Assembly (NCBI RefSeq): GCF_001423085.1
Contig: NZ_LMNU01000001.1
Span: 63,221-127,220 of the forward strand
DNA: 64,000 nucleotides
Direction: 5' to 3'
Origin: Methylobacterium sp. Leaf125
GTDB lineage: Bacteria > Pseudomonadota > Alphaproteobacteria > Rhizobiales > Beijerinckiaceae
This document shows positions 41,820-50,080 of the stretch, piece after piece; the stretch's first letter is position 1; each line of letters starts with the position of its first letter. The position numbers and the translations under genes were made by a program. The notes below the pieces were generated by a model. It ran no database searches and was not told the origin of the DNA. It saw only the letters and a program-made list of their open reading frames with translations.

Positions 41820-44759
41820 GTGGCGCCCGTCTCGACCGGCCCCGGGGGCGGCCCGGCCTATGGCGGGACGCCCTCGGATGCGGGCCTGACCCGCCTGGTG
41901 GCCGACCTGCACCAGCGCGGCCTCGCGGTGGTGCTCTACCCCTTCGTGATGATGGACGTGCCGGCGGGCAACGCCCGGCCGGACCCGCGCGACCCGGCCG
42001 CCGCCGGCCAGCCGGCCTATCCCTGGCGCGGGCGCATCACCTGCGACCCCGCCCCCGGGCAGCCGGCGAGCCCGGACGGCAGCGCCGCGGCCGGCGCGCA
42101 GGTGGCGGCCTTCCTCGCGCAGTATCGTCCGTTCGTGCTGCATTACGCGACCCTGGCGGCCGCCTGGGCCGCGGCGGGGAATCCGCTCGCCGGCTTCATC
42201 CTCGGCAGCGAGTTCGTCGGCCTCACCCGGGTGCGGGCGGAGGCGGGCCGCTACCCCGCCGTGGAGGGCTTCCGCAGCCTGGCGACGGCCCTGCGCCAGC
42301 GCCTCGGCCCGGACGTCAAGCTCGTCTACGCCGCCGACTGGACGGAATACGGCGCCGACGTGCGCGACGGCGGTGCCACAGTCCGCTTCCCCCTCGACGC
42401 GCTGTTCGCGGACCCGGCCATCGACGCGGTGGGGATCGACTACTACCCGCCCCTGACCGACTGGCGCGACGGGGACGCCCATGCCGACCTGGCGCTCGCC
42501 GATTCGATCTACGACCCGGCCTACCTCAAGGGCCGGCTCGGGGCCGGCGAGGCCTTCGACTGGTCCTATGCCGGCGAGGCCGACCGGGCGGCGCAGGTCC
42601 GCACCCCGATCACCGACGGGCGCTTCGCCAAGCCCTGGATCTTCCGGGCCAAGGACCTCGTGGGCTGGTGGGCGAACCCGCACGTCGAGCGGGACGATGG
42701 TCTCGAGACCGGCGCGACGGCCTGGGTGCCGCGGGGAAAGCCGATCTGGCTCACCGAGATCGGAGTGCCGGCGGTGGACAAGGGCACCAACGGCCCCAAC
42801 GTCTTCCCCGACCCGAAATCCGCCGAGAACGCCCGCCCGCCCGCCTCGCGCGGCAGCCGCGACGACCTGATCCAGGCCCGCGGCCTCGCGGCGATCCTGG
42901 GGCGGTTCGACGCCGGCCTGCCCGGCTTCGAGGCCGCCCACAACCCGGTCTCGCCGGTCTATGGCGGGCCGATGGTGCCGGCGGACGGGATCTTCGTCTG
43001 GTGCTGGGACGCCCGGCCCTACCCGGCCTTTCCCGACTTCGACACCGTTTGGGCCGATGCCGGCAACTGGCCGGTGGGACACTGGATCGGCGGTCGGATC
43101 GAGGGGCTGGAGCTCGACCGGCTCGTCGCCGCGATCCTGGCCGATCTCGGGATCACCGTGCCGGCCGCCATCACCGCCGACGCGACCCTCGACGGCTACG
43201 TCATCGACCGGCCGATGTCGGCCCGGGCGGCCCTGGAGCCCCTGGCGCAGCTCTACGGCCTCGACGTCTCCGCCGCGGCCGGCACGCTGATCGTGCGCGG
43301 TCCGCGCCGGGCCGTGCCGCTGCCCCTCGCGACGGACGACCTCGTGGTCTTGCGCGACGCGGAGGCGCCCCTGGCCCGGGTCCGGGCCGAGGAGGCGGAG
43401 CTGCCGCGCTCCCTGGCGATCGGCTTCACCGACGGCGAGACCGCCGAGTACCGCCGGGCGAGCGCCGCCGCGACCCGGCCGACCGGCCGGCGCCGGCGCG
43501 AGACCCGGATGGAGGCCGCCGTGGTGACCCGGCGCGCCTGTGCCGAAGCCCTGGCGGAGGCCGCCCTCGACGCCGCCCTCGCGGCCCGCGACACCGCGCG
43601 CTTCACCCTGAGCCCGCGCCGGATCGACCTGGCGCCGGGCGACCTCCTGGCCCTGCCGGGGGAGCGCCTGCCGCACCGGATCCTGCGCATCGCCGACAGT
43701 CCGCGCGGACGCACGATCGAGACGCGGGGCGTCCCCCTCCAGGGCCGGGCGCCGCGCGCGGGCGAACCGGCCGGATCGCGCCCGCGCCGGGCGGTGCCGG
43801 CCCTGGCCGGGCCGCCCTTCGCGGTCGCCCTCGACCTGCCGGCCGACCGCGGCACCCCGACCGCCCTGCAGGCGCTGGCGGTGACGGCCGACCCCTGGCC
43901 CGGGCCGATGGCGATCTGGCGGGCGGAGGGCGAGGACGCCCCGCTGGTGCCGCAGGCCTTCGTCGACCACCCCGCCTGCCTCGGCGAGACCCTGGCGATG
44001 CTGCCGCCCGGCCCGCTCTGGCGCTTCGACCGGGTCACGGCCCTCACGGTCCGCCTGCGCCATGCCGGGGACCTCGAGGCCATCGGCGAGGCGGCGGCCC
44101 TGGCGGGCGGCAACCTGTTCGCGGTGCGCAGCGCCGGGGACGGGGCGATCGAGCTGATCGCGGCCGCCGGCGCCACGCTGGTGGGACCGGACACCTACCG
44201 GCTCACCGGGCTCCTGCGCGGGCTTGCCGGCAGCGAGGCGCAGGCGGGGCGCGCGGCCCCGGCCGGCAGCCTGATCGTGCGCCTCGACGGGGCGGTGGTG
44301 CCCCTGGTCGAGCGCCTCGACGAGGCCGGCCGTCCCTTCCGCTACCGCATCGGCCCGGCGGCGCGCGATCCGGCCGATCCGGCCACCGTCGCGCTGCGCG
44401 CCACGGCGGGCCTCACCGCCCTCCACCCCTTGCGCCCCGTCCACCTCCGGGCGCGGCGGGCGCCGGGGGGCGTGCGCCTCGCCTGGATCCGTCGGGCCCG
44501 GCGCGACGGCGATTCCTGGGACGCCGTCGAGGTCCCGCTGGAGGAGCCCGAGGCCTACCGGGTCACGGTCTACGCCGCCGAGGGCCGGCTCCTCCGGACC
44601 CTGACCGCAGACCGCGCGGACCTCCTCTACGCAACGGCGGACGAGGCGGCGGATTTCGGCGCACCCCAGAGTCGCCTCGACGTGGCGGTGGCGCAGGTCG
44701 GCGCGGCGGCCGGGCCCGGCCCCGAGACCCGGGCGCAGGTGCCGGTGGAGCCCGCCTGA
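41820..44759 (+). CDS. GTA megatron/host-specificity protein g15, C-terminal part
   Basis: Residues of g15 after the TAG, 979 codons in the same frame. It carries the glycoside-hydrolase-like TIM-barrel domain of the GTA TIM-barrel family (GGTPSDAGLTRLVADLHQRGLAVVLYPFVMMDVP, FVGLTRVRAEAGRYP, DWTEYGAD), then the phage tail-tip fold and C-terminal beta domains. It could start at the GTG immediately after the stop, with no visible ribosome site. Recipient binding lies in this part, so loss of translation would stop GTA delivery. Confidence 0.88.
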   Translation: MAPVSTGPGGGPAYGGTPSDAGLTRLVADLHQRGLAVVLYPFVMMDVPAGNARPDPRDPAAAGQPAYPWRGRITCDPAPGQPASPDGSAAAGAQVAAFLAQYRPFVLHYATLAAAWAAAGNPLAGFILGSEFVGLTRVRAEAGRYPAVEGFRSLATALRQRLGPDVKLVYAADWTEYGADVRDGGATVRFPLDALFADPAIDAVGIDYYPPLTDWRDGDAHADLALADSIYDPAYLKGRLGAGEAFDWSYAGEADRAAQVRTPITDGRFAKPWIFRAKDLVGWWANPHVERDDGLETGATAWVPRGKPIWLTEIGVPAVDKGTNGPNVFPDPKSAENARPPASRGSRDDLIQARGLAAILGRFDAGLPGFEAAHNPVSPVYGGPMVPADGIFVWCWDARPYPAFPDFDTVWADAGNWPVGHWIGGRIEGLELDRLVAAILADLGITVPAAITADATLDGYVIDRPMSARAALEPLAQLYGLDVSAAAGTLIVRGPRRAVPLPLATDDLVVLRDAEAPLARVRAEEAELPRSLAIGFTDGETAEYRRASAAATRPTGRRRRETRMEAAVVTRRACAEALAEAALDAALAARDTARFTLSPRRIDLAPGDLLALPGERLPHRILRIADSPRGRTIETRGVPLQGRAPRAGEPAGSRPRRAVPALAGPPFAVALDLPADRGTPTALQALAVTADPWPGPMAIWRAEGEDAPLVPQAFVDHPACLGETLAMLPPGPLWRFDRVTALTVRLRHAGDLEAIGEAAALAGGNLFAVRSAGDGAIELIAAAGATLVGPDTYRLTGLLRGLAGSEAQAGRAAPAGSLIVRLDGAVVPLVERLDEAGRPFRYRIGPAARDPADPATVALRATAGLTALHPLRPVHLRARRAPGGVRLAWIRRARRDGDSWDAVEVPLEEPEAYRVTVYAAEGRLLRTLTADRADLLYATADEAADFGAPQSRLDVAVAQVGAAAGPGPETRAQVPVEPA

Positions 44760-44801
44760 TCCCGCGATTCCCCCCAGTCCCGAGAAGCCCGGAGCCGGAC
44801 G

Positions 44802-46322
44802 ATGCCCGAGACCACCCCGACCTTGGCGCTGCCGCTGATCGCGGCCGGCCAGGCCCAGAAGCACGTCACCCACAACGAGGCCCTGATCCAGCTCGACGCC
44901 CTCGTGCAGCTCGCCTGCCGCGGCAAGGACCTCGGCGCCCCGCCGGCCAGCCCCGCCGAGGGCGACCGCTACCTCGTTCTGAGCGCCGGTCCGACCGGGG
45001 CCTGGACCGGCCTGTCCGGCCAGATCGCCCAGTTCCAGGACGGGCGCTGGCGGGGCCTCGCGCCGAAACCGGGCTGGCTCGCCTGGATCCTCGACGCGGA
45101 CGAACTCTACGTCTTCACGGCGGCCGGATGGGTCGGGTTCCGCAGCACCCTCCGGCAGCTCCAGACCCTGACCCGCCTCGGCATCGGCACCACGGCCGAC
45201 GCCGCCAACCCCTTCGCGGCCAAGCTCAACACCGCCCTCTGGACCGCCCTGACGACGGCCGAAGGGGGAACCGGCGACCTGCGCTACACCCTCAACAAGG
45301 AGGCGCCCGGCAACGTGCTCTCCCTGCTGTTCCAGAGCGCCTTCACGGGACGGGCCGAGATCGGGCTGTCGGGCAACGACGATCTCACGATCAAGGTCGC
45401 GCCCGACACCGGCGGGTTCCGGGAGGCGCTGCGGGTCGACCGGGCGACGGGCCGGGTCGACCTCGCCGGGCCGCTCCCCGCCACCCTCCTCGGGGCGCCG
45501 GCCCTCCGCCTGACCCAGGACCTCGCCACGGCAGCCGCTCCCGACGGCAGCCGATTGGCCGGCGGCCTGACCATGCAGGCGTCGAGCGGGGGCCTGTCCT
45601 GGACCGTTGCCGGCCTCGCCGGAACGGGCGGAACGTCGGGCGGCTTCCCGGGGGGCCTCGCGGTCTTCGTCAAGCCGGCGGACGGCACCCGCGCCGGCGC
45701 CCTGCGCGAGGCGGCGCGCTTCGGACCGGACGGCAATCTCGGCCTCGGCACCAGCACTCCCGCGACGACGCGGCTCGGGGTGGCGGGCATCATCGCCCAC
45801 ACCGCCGACAACAGCTGGAGCCTCGGCACGCCGGCGCTGCGCGCCTCGGTGCTCTACGCCGGAACCGGGGCGATCAGCACCTCCGACGCCCGCGAGAAGA
45901 CGCCGGTCGCTGCCCTCTCGCAGGCCGAGATCGCCGCCGCCCGCAGCCTGGCCCGGGAGATCGGCACCTTCCGGTTCCATGACGCCGTGGCGCGGAAGGG
46001 GGATGGGGCCCGGCGCCACGTCGGCCTCACCGTCCAGCGCGCCGTCGCGATCCTGGAGGCCGAGGGTCTCGATCCCTTCGCCTACGGCTTCGTCTGCCGC
46101 GATGCCTGGCCGGCGGTCGCCCCGCAGGAGGCCGTCGCGGGCACGGAGGCCGTGCGCGACGCGGACGGCACCACGATCGCGCCGGCCGTCCCGGCGCGGG
46201 CGGCGTACCCCGGACGCGAGGCCGGCGAGCGCTACGGCTTCCGCACCGACCAGCTGCTGCTGTTCCTCGCCCGCGGCCTCGAGGCCCGGCTCACCGCCCT
46301 GGAGGCGGCCGCCGGTCCCTGA
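44802..46322 (+). CDS. GTA tail protein with DUF2793 and S74-type chaperone domain
   Basis: A 506-residue tail-tip protein. Residues 1-110 form a DUF2793 domain (TPTLALPLIAAGQAQKHVTHNEALIQLD), found on GTA tail fibres. The middle is a beta-rich stalk. The C-terminal 130 residues look like the S74 intramolecular chaperone that trims itself after fibre trimerisation (TSDAREKTPVAALSQAEIAAARSL, VGLTVQRAVAILEAEG). It probably binds the recipient surface. It follows g15 by 42 bp. Confidence 0.85.
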   Translation: MPETTPTLALPLIAAGQAQKHVTHNEALIQLDALVQLACRGKDLGAPPASPAEGDRYLVLSAGPTGAWTGLSGQIAQFQDGRWRGLAPKPGWLAWILDADELYVFTAAGWVGFRSTLRQLQTLTRLGIGTTADAANPFAAKLNTALWTALTTAEGGTGDLRYTLNKEAPGNVLSLLFQSAFTGRAEIGLSGNDDLTIKVAPDTGGFREALRVDRATGRVDLAGPLPATLLGAPALRLTQDLATAAAPDGSRLAGGLTMQASSGGLSWTVAGLAGTGGTSGGFPGGLAVFVKPADGTRAGALREAARFGPDGNLGLGTSTPATTRLGVAGIIAHTADNSWSLGTPALRASVLYAGTGAISTSDAREKTPVAALSQAEIAAARSLAREIGTFRFHDAVARKGDGARRHVGLTVQRAVAILEAEGLDPFAYGFVCRDAWPAVAPQEAVAGTEAVRDADGTTIAPAVPARAAYPGREAGERYGFRTDQLLLFLARGLEARLTALEAAAGP

Positions 46323-46337
46323 TCCGCGTGGTCGCGG

Positions 46338-46559
46338 TCAGCGCAGGTATCCCGCCGCCCGCAGGTCGGCCTCGACCGCCGCGCACAGGGCGGCCAGCGG
46401 GTTGTCGTTCTGGGCGGCGGGCGGCGTGACGGGCCGCATGGGTGGGAAGGCCAGATCGGGCGGAAAGGCCGGATCGGGCGGCTGCGTCGGCTGTTCCCGG
46501 GCAATGTCGCCGGTTTCGGCCTCGCGTCGCAAAGCTGCCGAGATGAGCTTTCGCAGCAT
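46338..46559 (-). CDS. Small hypothetical protein
   Basis: A 73-residue protein of unknown function on the minus strand after the DUF2793 gene. N-terminal helix (MLRKLISAALRREAETGDI), a Pro-rich middle with PDPAF repeats, and a helical end (NPLAALCAAVEADLRAAGYLR). The start is the ATG at 46557-46559 with GGAAG upstream. No domain is recognised; it may be an overlooked chromosomal or GTA-associated protein. Its coding reality is moderately supported by the well-formed helical ends. Confidence 0.5.
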   Translation of the reverse strand: MLRKLISAALRREAETGDIAREQPTQPPDPAFPPDLAFPPMRPVTPPAAQNDNPLAALCAAVEADLRAAGYLR

Positions 46560-46646
46560 GTCCGCTTCCCGATTCCACCGCCTGTCCAAGTAGCGCGCCA
46601 GTTATCGCGCAAGTCTAGTCATCAATCAATCAACCGGAGACAGGGC

Positions 46647-47414
46647 ATGAACCTCAGTGCCATCGGCGAAGCCGTGCTCATCGCGCGGGAGGGGCGCCGA
46701 CTCACGGCCTATCGCGACAGCGTCGGGATCTGGACCATCGGCATCGGCCACACCGCGGCGGCCGGGCCGCCCCTGGTGACGCCCGGCCTGCGCCTGAGCG
46801 AGGCGGCCTGCGACGCCCTCTTCCGGCGCGACGTCGCCCGCTACGTCCGGGCGGTGGACGACGTCGTCCGAGACGCCTTGCCCGACCCCTTGCCCGACGC
46901 CTTGCCCGACCACGCCTTCGACGCCCTGGTCTCGCTCTGCTTCAACATCGGCCCGTCGGCCTTCGCGCGCTCCACCGTCGTCCGGCACCTGAAGGCCGGC
47001 GACCGCGACGGCGCCGCCGCTGCGATCCTGCTGTGGAACCGCCCGGCCGCGCTGATCCCGCGGCGCGGCGCCGAGCACGACCAGTTCGTGACGCCCTACG
47101 ACCGCGCCCTGCCGCGGGCACGCCGGAGCGACACGGCGCCGGTTCCCGCGCCGAGTCCCCTGGCGCCGTCCCTTCCTGCGCCCCTTCCTGCGTCCGTTCC
47201 CGCGTCTCTTGCCACGCCTCTTGCCGCGCCTCTTGCCGCGTCTTTTGCCCCGTCCCCGCACCCACCCCTGCCCGCGCCGCGCCGAACCGTGCCGCGCGTC
47301 CCGCCGCTACCGAGCCGCGGCCCCGATCCGGCGCCCGATCCGGCACCTGGGCGGCCCGTCACCCTGGCTCGCCTGTGGGCCAACCTCCGCAACCGCCTGC
47401 GCGGCGGCCCCTGA
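46647..47414 (+). CDS. Phage-type lysozyme (GH24) with low-complexity tail
   Basis: A 255-residue lysozyme of the T4 type (glycoside hydrolase family 24), which cuts peptidoglycan to release particles. The catalytic Glu is residue 14 in AREGRRLTAYRD, with Asp in YRDSVGIWTIGIGHT. Core residues include ALVSLCFNIGPSAF and LLWNRPAALIPRRGAEHDQF. The last 100 residues are Pro/Ala/Ser-rich, with short tandem repeats, and have no counterpart in normal GH24 enzymes. It lacks a signal peptide, so it would need a holin. It follows the GTA tail genes on the plus strand. Confidence 0.9.
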   Translation: MNLSAIGEAVLIAREGRRLTAYRDSVGIWTIGIGHTAAAGPPLVTPGLRLSEAACDALFRRDVARYVRAVDDVVRDALPDPLPDALPDHAFDALVSLCFNIGPSAFARSTVVRHLKAGDRDGAAAAILLWNRPAALIPRRGAEHDQFVTPYDRALPRARRSDTAPVPAPSPLAPSLPAPLPASVPASLATPLAAPLAASFAPSPHPPLPAPRRTVPRVPPLPSRGPDPAPDPAPGRPVTLARLWANLRNRLRGGP

Positions 47415-47464
47415 GGGCCGGTCTCCCCGCCCTCGCTTCGATGTCCCCACCGATGGAGTCCGCG

Positions 47465-48001
47465 ATGTTTCGATACGTCCCCGTCACCCTGCGCGCCCGC
47501 CCCTTCGCCACCGCGAGTCTCGCCCTCGCCCTCGCCCTCGCGGCGCCCTCCGCCGCGTCGGCCGCATCGCCGACCGCCGCCGTCACCGTCCCCTGGGGCG
47601 ATGCCCTCGCGGCGGCCATCCAGGGCATCGGCAGCGTGGTGGTCCCCCTCGCGGTCACCGCCCTGATGGCGGCCCTGGCGCGGATCGCCGGTCCCCTGCG
47701 GGTGCTGATCACCGCCAGTCTGGTGGAGCATCTGGTGCGCAATGCCGGCGCCTACGCGGTCAACGCGGTGGCGGGGGCGGCGCAGGGCCGCACGCTGACG
47801 GTCCCGGTGGGATCGCTGGTGATCGCAGGGGCCGTGCAGCGCGGCCTCGACGCGGCGCCGGGCTGGCTGATCCAGGCCGCGGGCGGCGTGGACGGCCTCG
47901 GCGAGAAGGTGTTTCGCAGCCTCCCCCTGGCGGCGGAGGCGACGGTCGCCAACACGCTGGTGCCCGCGCTCCGGGCGGCGCGGATGCCCCGGCCGGCCTG
48001 A
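47465..48001 (+). CDS. Hydrophobic exported/membrane protein of the GTA lysis region
   Basis: A 178-residue protein. The N-terminus looks like a signal peptide or signal anchor (Ala/Leu-rich at 15-35, ending ASAAS). A second hydrophobic stretch follows (about 45-75, AAAIQGIGSVVVPLAVTALMAALARIAG), and a third possible one near 110. It resembles small phage-associated membrane proteins next to lysozymes and could be a holin or lysis regulator; no family is recognised. ATG at 47465 has GGAG 6 bases upstream. Confidence 0.65.
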   Translation: MFRYVPVTLRARPFATASLALALALAAPSAASAASPTAAVTVPWGDALAAAIQGIGSVVVPLAVTALMAALARIAGPLRVLITASLVEHLVRNAGAYAVNAVAGAAQGRTLTVPVGSLVIAGAVQRGLDAAPGWLIQAAGGVDGLGEKVFRSLPLAAEATVANTLVPALRAARMPRPA

Positions 48002-48049
48002 CCGACCGGTGCCTTCGCGGGCGGGGGGAGTCTCACGAGGGAGGGGGCC

Positions 48050-48397
48050 TTGCAGAAGATCGCCCTGGAAGCCGCGCACCTGCTCGTCTCACAGGAAGGC
48101 GCGGGATGGATCGTCGCCGTCCTCCTCGGCCTCGCCTGCTTCCATCTCCACCGGGAATCGATGCGCGCCCAGGAGGCGCGCCTCGGGGACACCGGCGCCA
48201 CCGCGACCGCCCTCGAGCGGGCCTCGCAGAGCCATGCGGCCGTGGCGGCCGCCCTGGAGAGCCGGACCCGGGTGCTGGACGACCTCGCGCGCGTCATCGC
48301 CGAACTCGCCCGCAGCGTCGAGCGCAACGACGAGCGCGCGCGGGAGAAGCTGGACGACATCCTGCGCCGGCTCACCGAAACCCGGCCACGCCCCTGA
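48050..48397 (+). CDS. Small single-helix protein with coiled coil, holin/spanin-like
   Basis: A 115-residue protein with one membrane helix (about 18-34, GWIVAVLLGLACFHLH) and a long coiled coil after it (ALERASQSHAAVAAALESRTRVLDDLARVIAELARSVERN). This topology fits phage spanin-like or lysis accessory proteins. The TTG at 48050 has a GAGGG site; it lies in a run with neighbours and is likely cotranscribed. Confidence 0.6.
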   Translation: MQKIALEAAHLLVSQEGAGWIVAVLLGLACFHLHRESMRAQEARLGDTGATATALERASQSHAAVAAALESRTRVLDDLARVIAELARSVERNDERAREKLDDILRRLTETRPRP

Positions 48398-48406
48398 GGA
48401 CACGCC

Positions 48407-48616
48407 ATGGATCGCCTCGCCTTCCTGCTGAACCGTCGCCGCGACCGCCGCCGGGTGGCGGCCCTGCGCCTGCACGCCGCCCGGGCGGGGTTCGACCGCT
48501 CGTCCCTGGCCCTGCGACGGGCGGCCCTGGCGCATATCGACGGCCAGGCCCTGGTCGGAGCGACGCTGCGGGCGACCCTCGCGCGGCTCGCCGCCCAGGG
48601 CCCCGGGCCGGCCTGA
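48407..48616 (+). CDS. Small basic hypothetical protein
   Basis: A 69-residue Arg/Ala-rich protein of unknown function, 9 bp after the coiled-coil gene and with GGAC-type site upstream. Helical throughout (RVAALRLHAARAGFDRSSLALRRAALAHIDG). Probably part of the same transcript; no domain is recognised. Confidence 0.5.
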   Translation: MDRLAFLLNRRRDRRRVAALRLHAARAGFDRSSLALRRAALAHIDGQALVGATLRATLARLAAQGPGPA

Positions 48617-48674
48617 CCCGCCCGCCCCCGGGAGACCGGCGGGAACCGAATGGCCGAGGTTGGGCTTGGCTCCG

Positions 48675-48692
48675 CATTCAGGGCACATTCAG
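48675..48692 (+). promoter_or_regulatory. Direct repeat upstream of the PepSY gene, response-regulator box
   Basis: CATTCAG, 4 bp, CATTCAG: two copies of a 7-bp direct repeat with 11-bp phasing, one helical turn, as OmpR/PhoB-class response regulators use. A -10-like TAGACA follows near 48704. It lies 25 bp before the PepSY start and about 500 bp before the response-regulator gene. Confidence 0.5.
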
Positions 48693-48716
48693 TGCATCCT
48701 CCCTAGACATCGTCCC

Positions 48717-49088
48717 ATGCGCATCCTCCTCGCCCTGGTGTTGATCGGACTGACCGTCGCGGGCTTCGCGACGGGCTCCATCGACACGTTCGCGGAGGAG
48801 ACGACGGCGGGGACCGGGGCGATCGTCGCGCCGCTGGCCGCCATCCCGCGCAGCGAGACCTGCCTCAGCCCGGCGGACCTGCGCGAGGCGGTGGCGGACA
48901 AGCGGGTGATCGCCCCGGTGGCGGCCATCCGCGCCGCCCGCCAGGTGATCCCCCGGGCCGAGATCCAGCGGGCGCGCCTGTGCCGGAACGACGAGACCCT
49001 CGTCTACCTGCTCACCGCCCTGCGCCGGGACGGCCAGTTCGTCCACGTCGTCGTCGACGCCACCACCGGGCAGGTCAGCGGTCCGTGA
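48717..49088 (+). CDS. PepSY-domain exported protein, possibly FeuN-like
   Basis: A 123-residue protein. Residues 1-20 form a membrane or signal segment (ILLALVLIGLTVAGFATG). The mature part has a PepSY domain (VAAIRAARQVIPRAEIQRARLC, VYLLTALRRDGQFVHVVVDATTGQVSGP). It sits just upstream of a FeuP-like response regulator, as the small periplasmic FeuN, which inhibits FeuQ in rhizobia, does; a relation is a guess from position and length, not from clear similarity. The family role is often inhibition or sensing. The direct repeat upstream suggests control by the neighbouring response regulator. Confidence 0.75.
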   Translation: MRILLALVLIGLTVAGFATGSIDTFAEETTAGTGAIVAPLAAIPRSETCLSPADLREAVADKRVIAPVAAIRAARQVIPRAEIQRARLCRNDETLVYLLTALRRDGQFVHVVVDATTGQVSGP

Positions 49089-49190
49089 AGGGCTTTCGAC
49101 CGGAAGCCGTTTCGCGCCGGCGCGGAGACGTCTAACGTGCGGGCCGCGCCGACCCGCGGGTCCAGGCCATCATCGTAGGAGTTCGGGACC

Positions 49191-49868
49191 GTGCGGTTGC
49201 TCGTCGTGGAGGATGACCGGGACATCAACCGGCAGGTGGTGAACGCCCTCGAGGAGGCCGGCTACGTCGCCGACAAGGCCTTCGACGGCGAGGAGGGCGG
49301 CTATCTCGGCGAGAACGAGCCCTACGACGCGATCATCCTCGACATGGGCCTGCCCAAGACCGACGGCGTCAGCGTGCTGCAGAAGTGGCGCCGGGCCGGC
49401 ATCAAGACCCCGGTCATCATCCTCACCGCCCGGGACCGCTGGTCGGACAAGGTCGACGGCTTCGATGCGGGGGCCGACGACTACGTCACCAAGCCCTTCC
49501 ACATGGAGGAGTTGATGGCCCGCGTGCGCGCCCTGCTGCGGCGCGCGGCCGGGCACGCCACCAGCCAGATCGCCTGCGGGCCCGTGGTGCTCGACACCCG
49601 CTCCGGCCGCGTCTTCGTGGATGGCAACCCGGTCAAGCTGACCAGCCACGAGTACCGGCTGCTCTCCTACCTGATGCATCATACCGGCCGGGTGGTCTCG
49701 CGGGCCGAGCTGACGGAACACCTCTACGACCAGGATTTCGACCGCGATTCCAACACCATCGAGGTCTTCGTCGGCCGCCTGCGCAAGAAGCTCGCCGTCG
49801 ATCTGATCCAGACCGTGCGGGGCCTCGGCTACCTCGTCGATCCCAACCAGCCCGCGCCGCGGGTGTGA
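49191..49868 (+). CDS. feuP: OmpR-family response regulator, FeuP-like
   Basis: A 225-residue response regulator. The receiver has DD at 8-9, phospho-acceptor Asp51 in AIILDMGLPKTDG, and Lys101 in DDYVTKPF. The winged-helix OmpR effector has LTSHEYRLLSYLMHH and TIEVFVGRLRKKL. The gene order with the PepSY protein upstream and an HK downstream, next to the ccm cluster, resembles rhizobial feuP/feuQ, which control envelope, osmotic and iron-related genes. Start ATG/GTG at 49191 is preceded by GGAG-like purines. The vap pair lies between it and the kinase gene. Confidence 0.88.
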   Translation: MRLLVVEDDRDINRQVVNALEEAGYVADKAFDGEEGGYLGENEPYDAIILDMGLPKTDGVSVLQKWRRAGIKTPVIILTARDRWSDKVDGFDAGADDYVTKPFHMEELMARVRALLRRAAGHATSQIACGPVVLDTRSGRVFVDGNPVKLTSHEYRLLSYLMHHTGRVVSRAELTEHLYDQDFDRDSNTIEVFVGRLRKKLAVDLIQTVRGLGYLVDPNQPAPRV

Positions 49869-49870
49869 TC

Positions 49871-50080
49871 TCAGCAGGCTCCGGCGAGGTCGGTCCGCGC
49901 GAAGCCGTCGCCGTTGAAGTGCAAGGGGGCGGTATGGATCTTGGCCATCGCGTCGGCGAAGCAATCGCCCATGTTGAGTTGGGCCGGGTGCCCCGTTCCC
50001 TTGCCATACTGGGCCAAGGCCGCGATCGCCTACCTGCCTCTGGGGGGGATCGCCACCGGGGCCGAGGCGTCGACAAACAT
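49871..50080 (-). pseudogene. VapC-family toxin remnant with internal deletion and stop
   Basis: The first residues read MFVDASAPVAI, the PIN-domain start with its Asp, but a TAG follows six codons later. In the same frame beyond the stop the sequence is the C-terminal part of a PIN toxin ([35 protein letters not shown]). The middle 70 or so residues are missing, so a 200-bp deletion is likely. The start overlaps the antitoxin stop (TGATG). It ends 3 bp past the end of the feuP gene, tail to tail with it. Confidence 0.85.

Larger units (their letters stand above)
21746..48616 (+). mobile_element. Rhodobacter-type gene transfer agent (GTA) cluster with interleaved cargo and lysis genes
   Basis: The order terminase, portal, protease, capsid, connectors, tail tube, short tape measure, DUF2460, DUF2163, NlpC/P60 and megatron protein matches RcGTA genes g2-g15 one for one. 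No integrase, replication or repressor gene is seen, as expected for a domesticated GTA rather than a prophage. Cargo genes interrupt it at about 24.9-25.7, 28.4-32.4, 36.0-38.7 and 40.1-40.8 kb. The lysozyme and small membrane proteins at 46.6-48.6 kb are likely part of it. Confidence 0.85.

Noticed and set aside
40851-46019. A 1722-codon minus-strand frame opposite g15 and the DUF2793 gene, and a similar plus-strand frame at 40817-45982
   Set aside because: Both are low-complexity shadows of the third-position GC of real genes; neither shows a recognisable fold.
21746-48616. A complete temperate prophage
   Set aside because: No integrase, repressor, replication genes or att repeats were seen, and the gene order is the GTA order with a very short tape measure.
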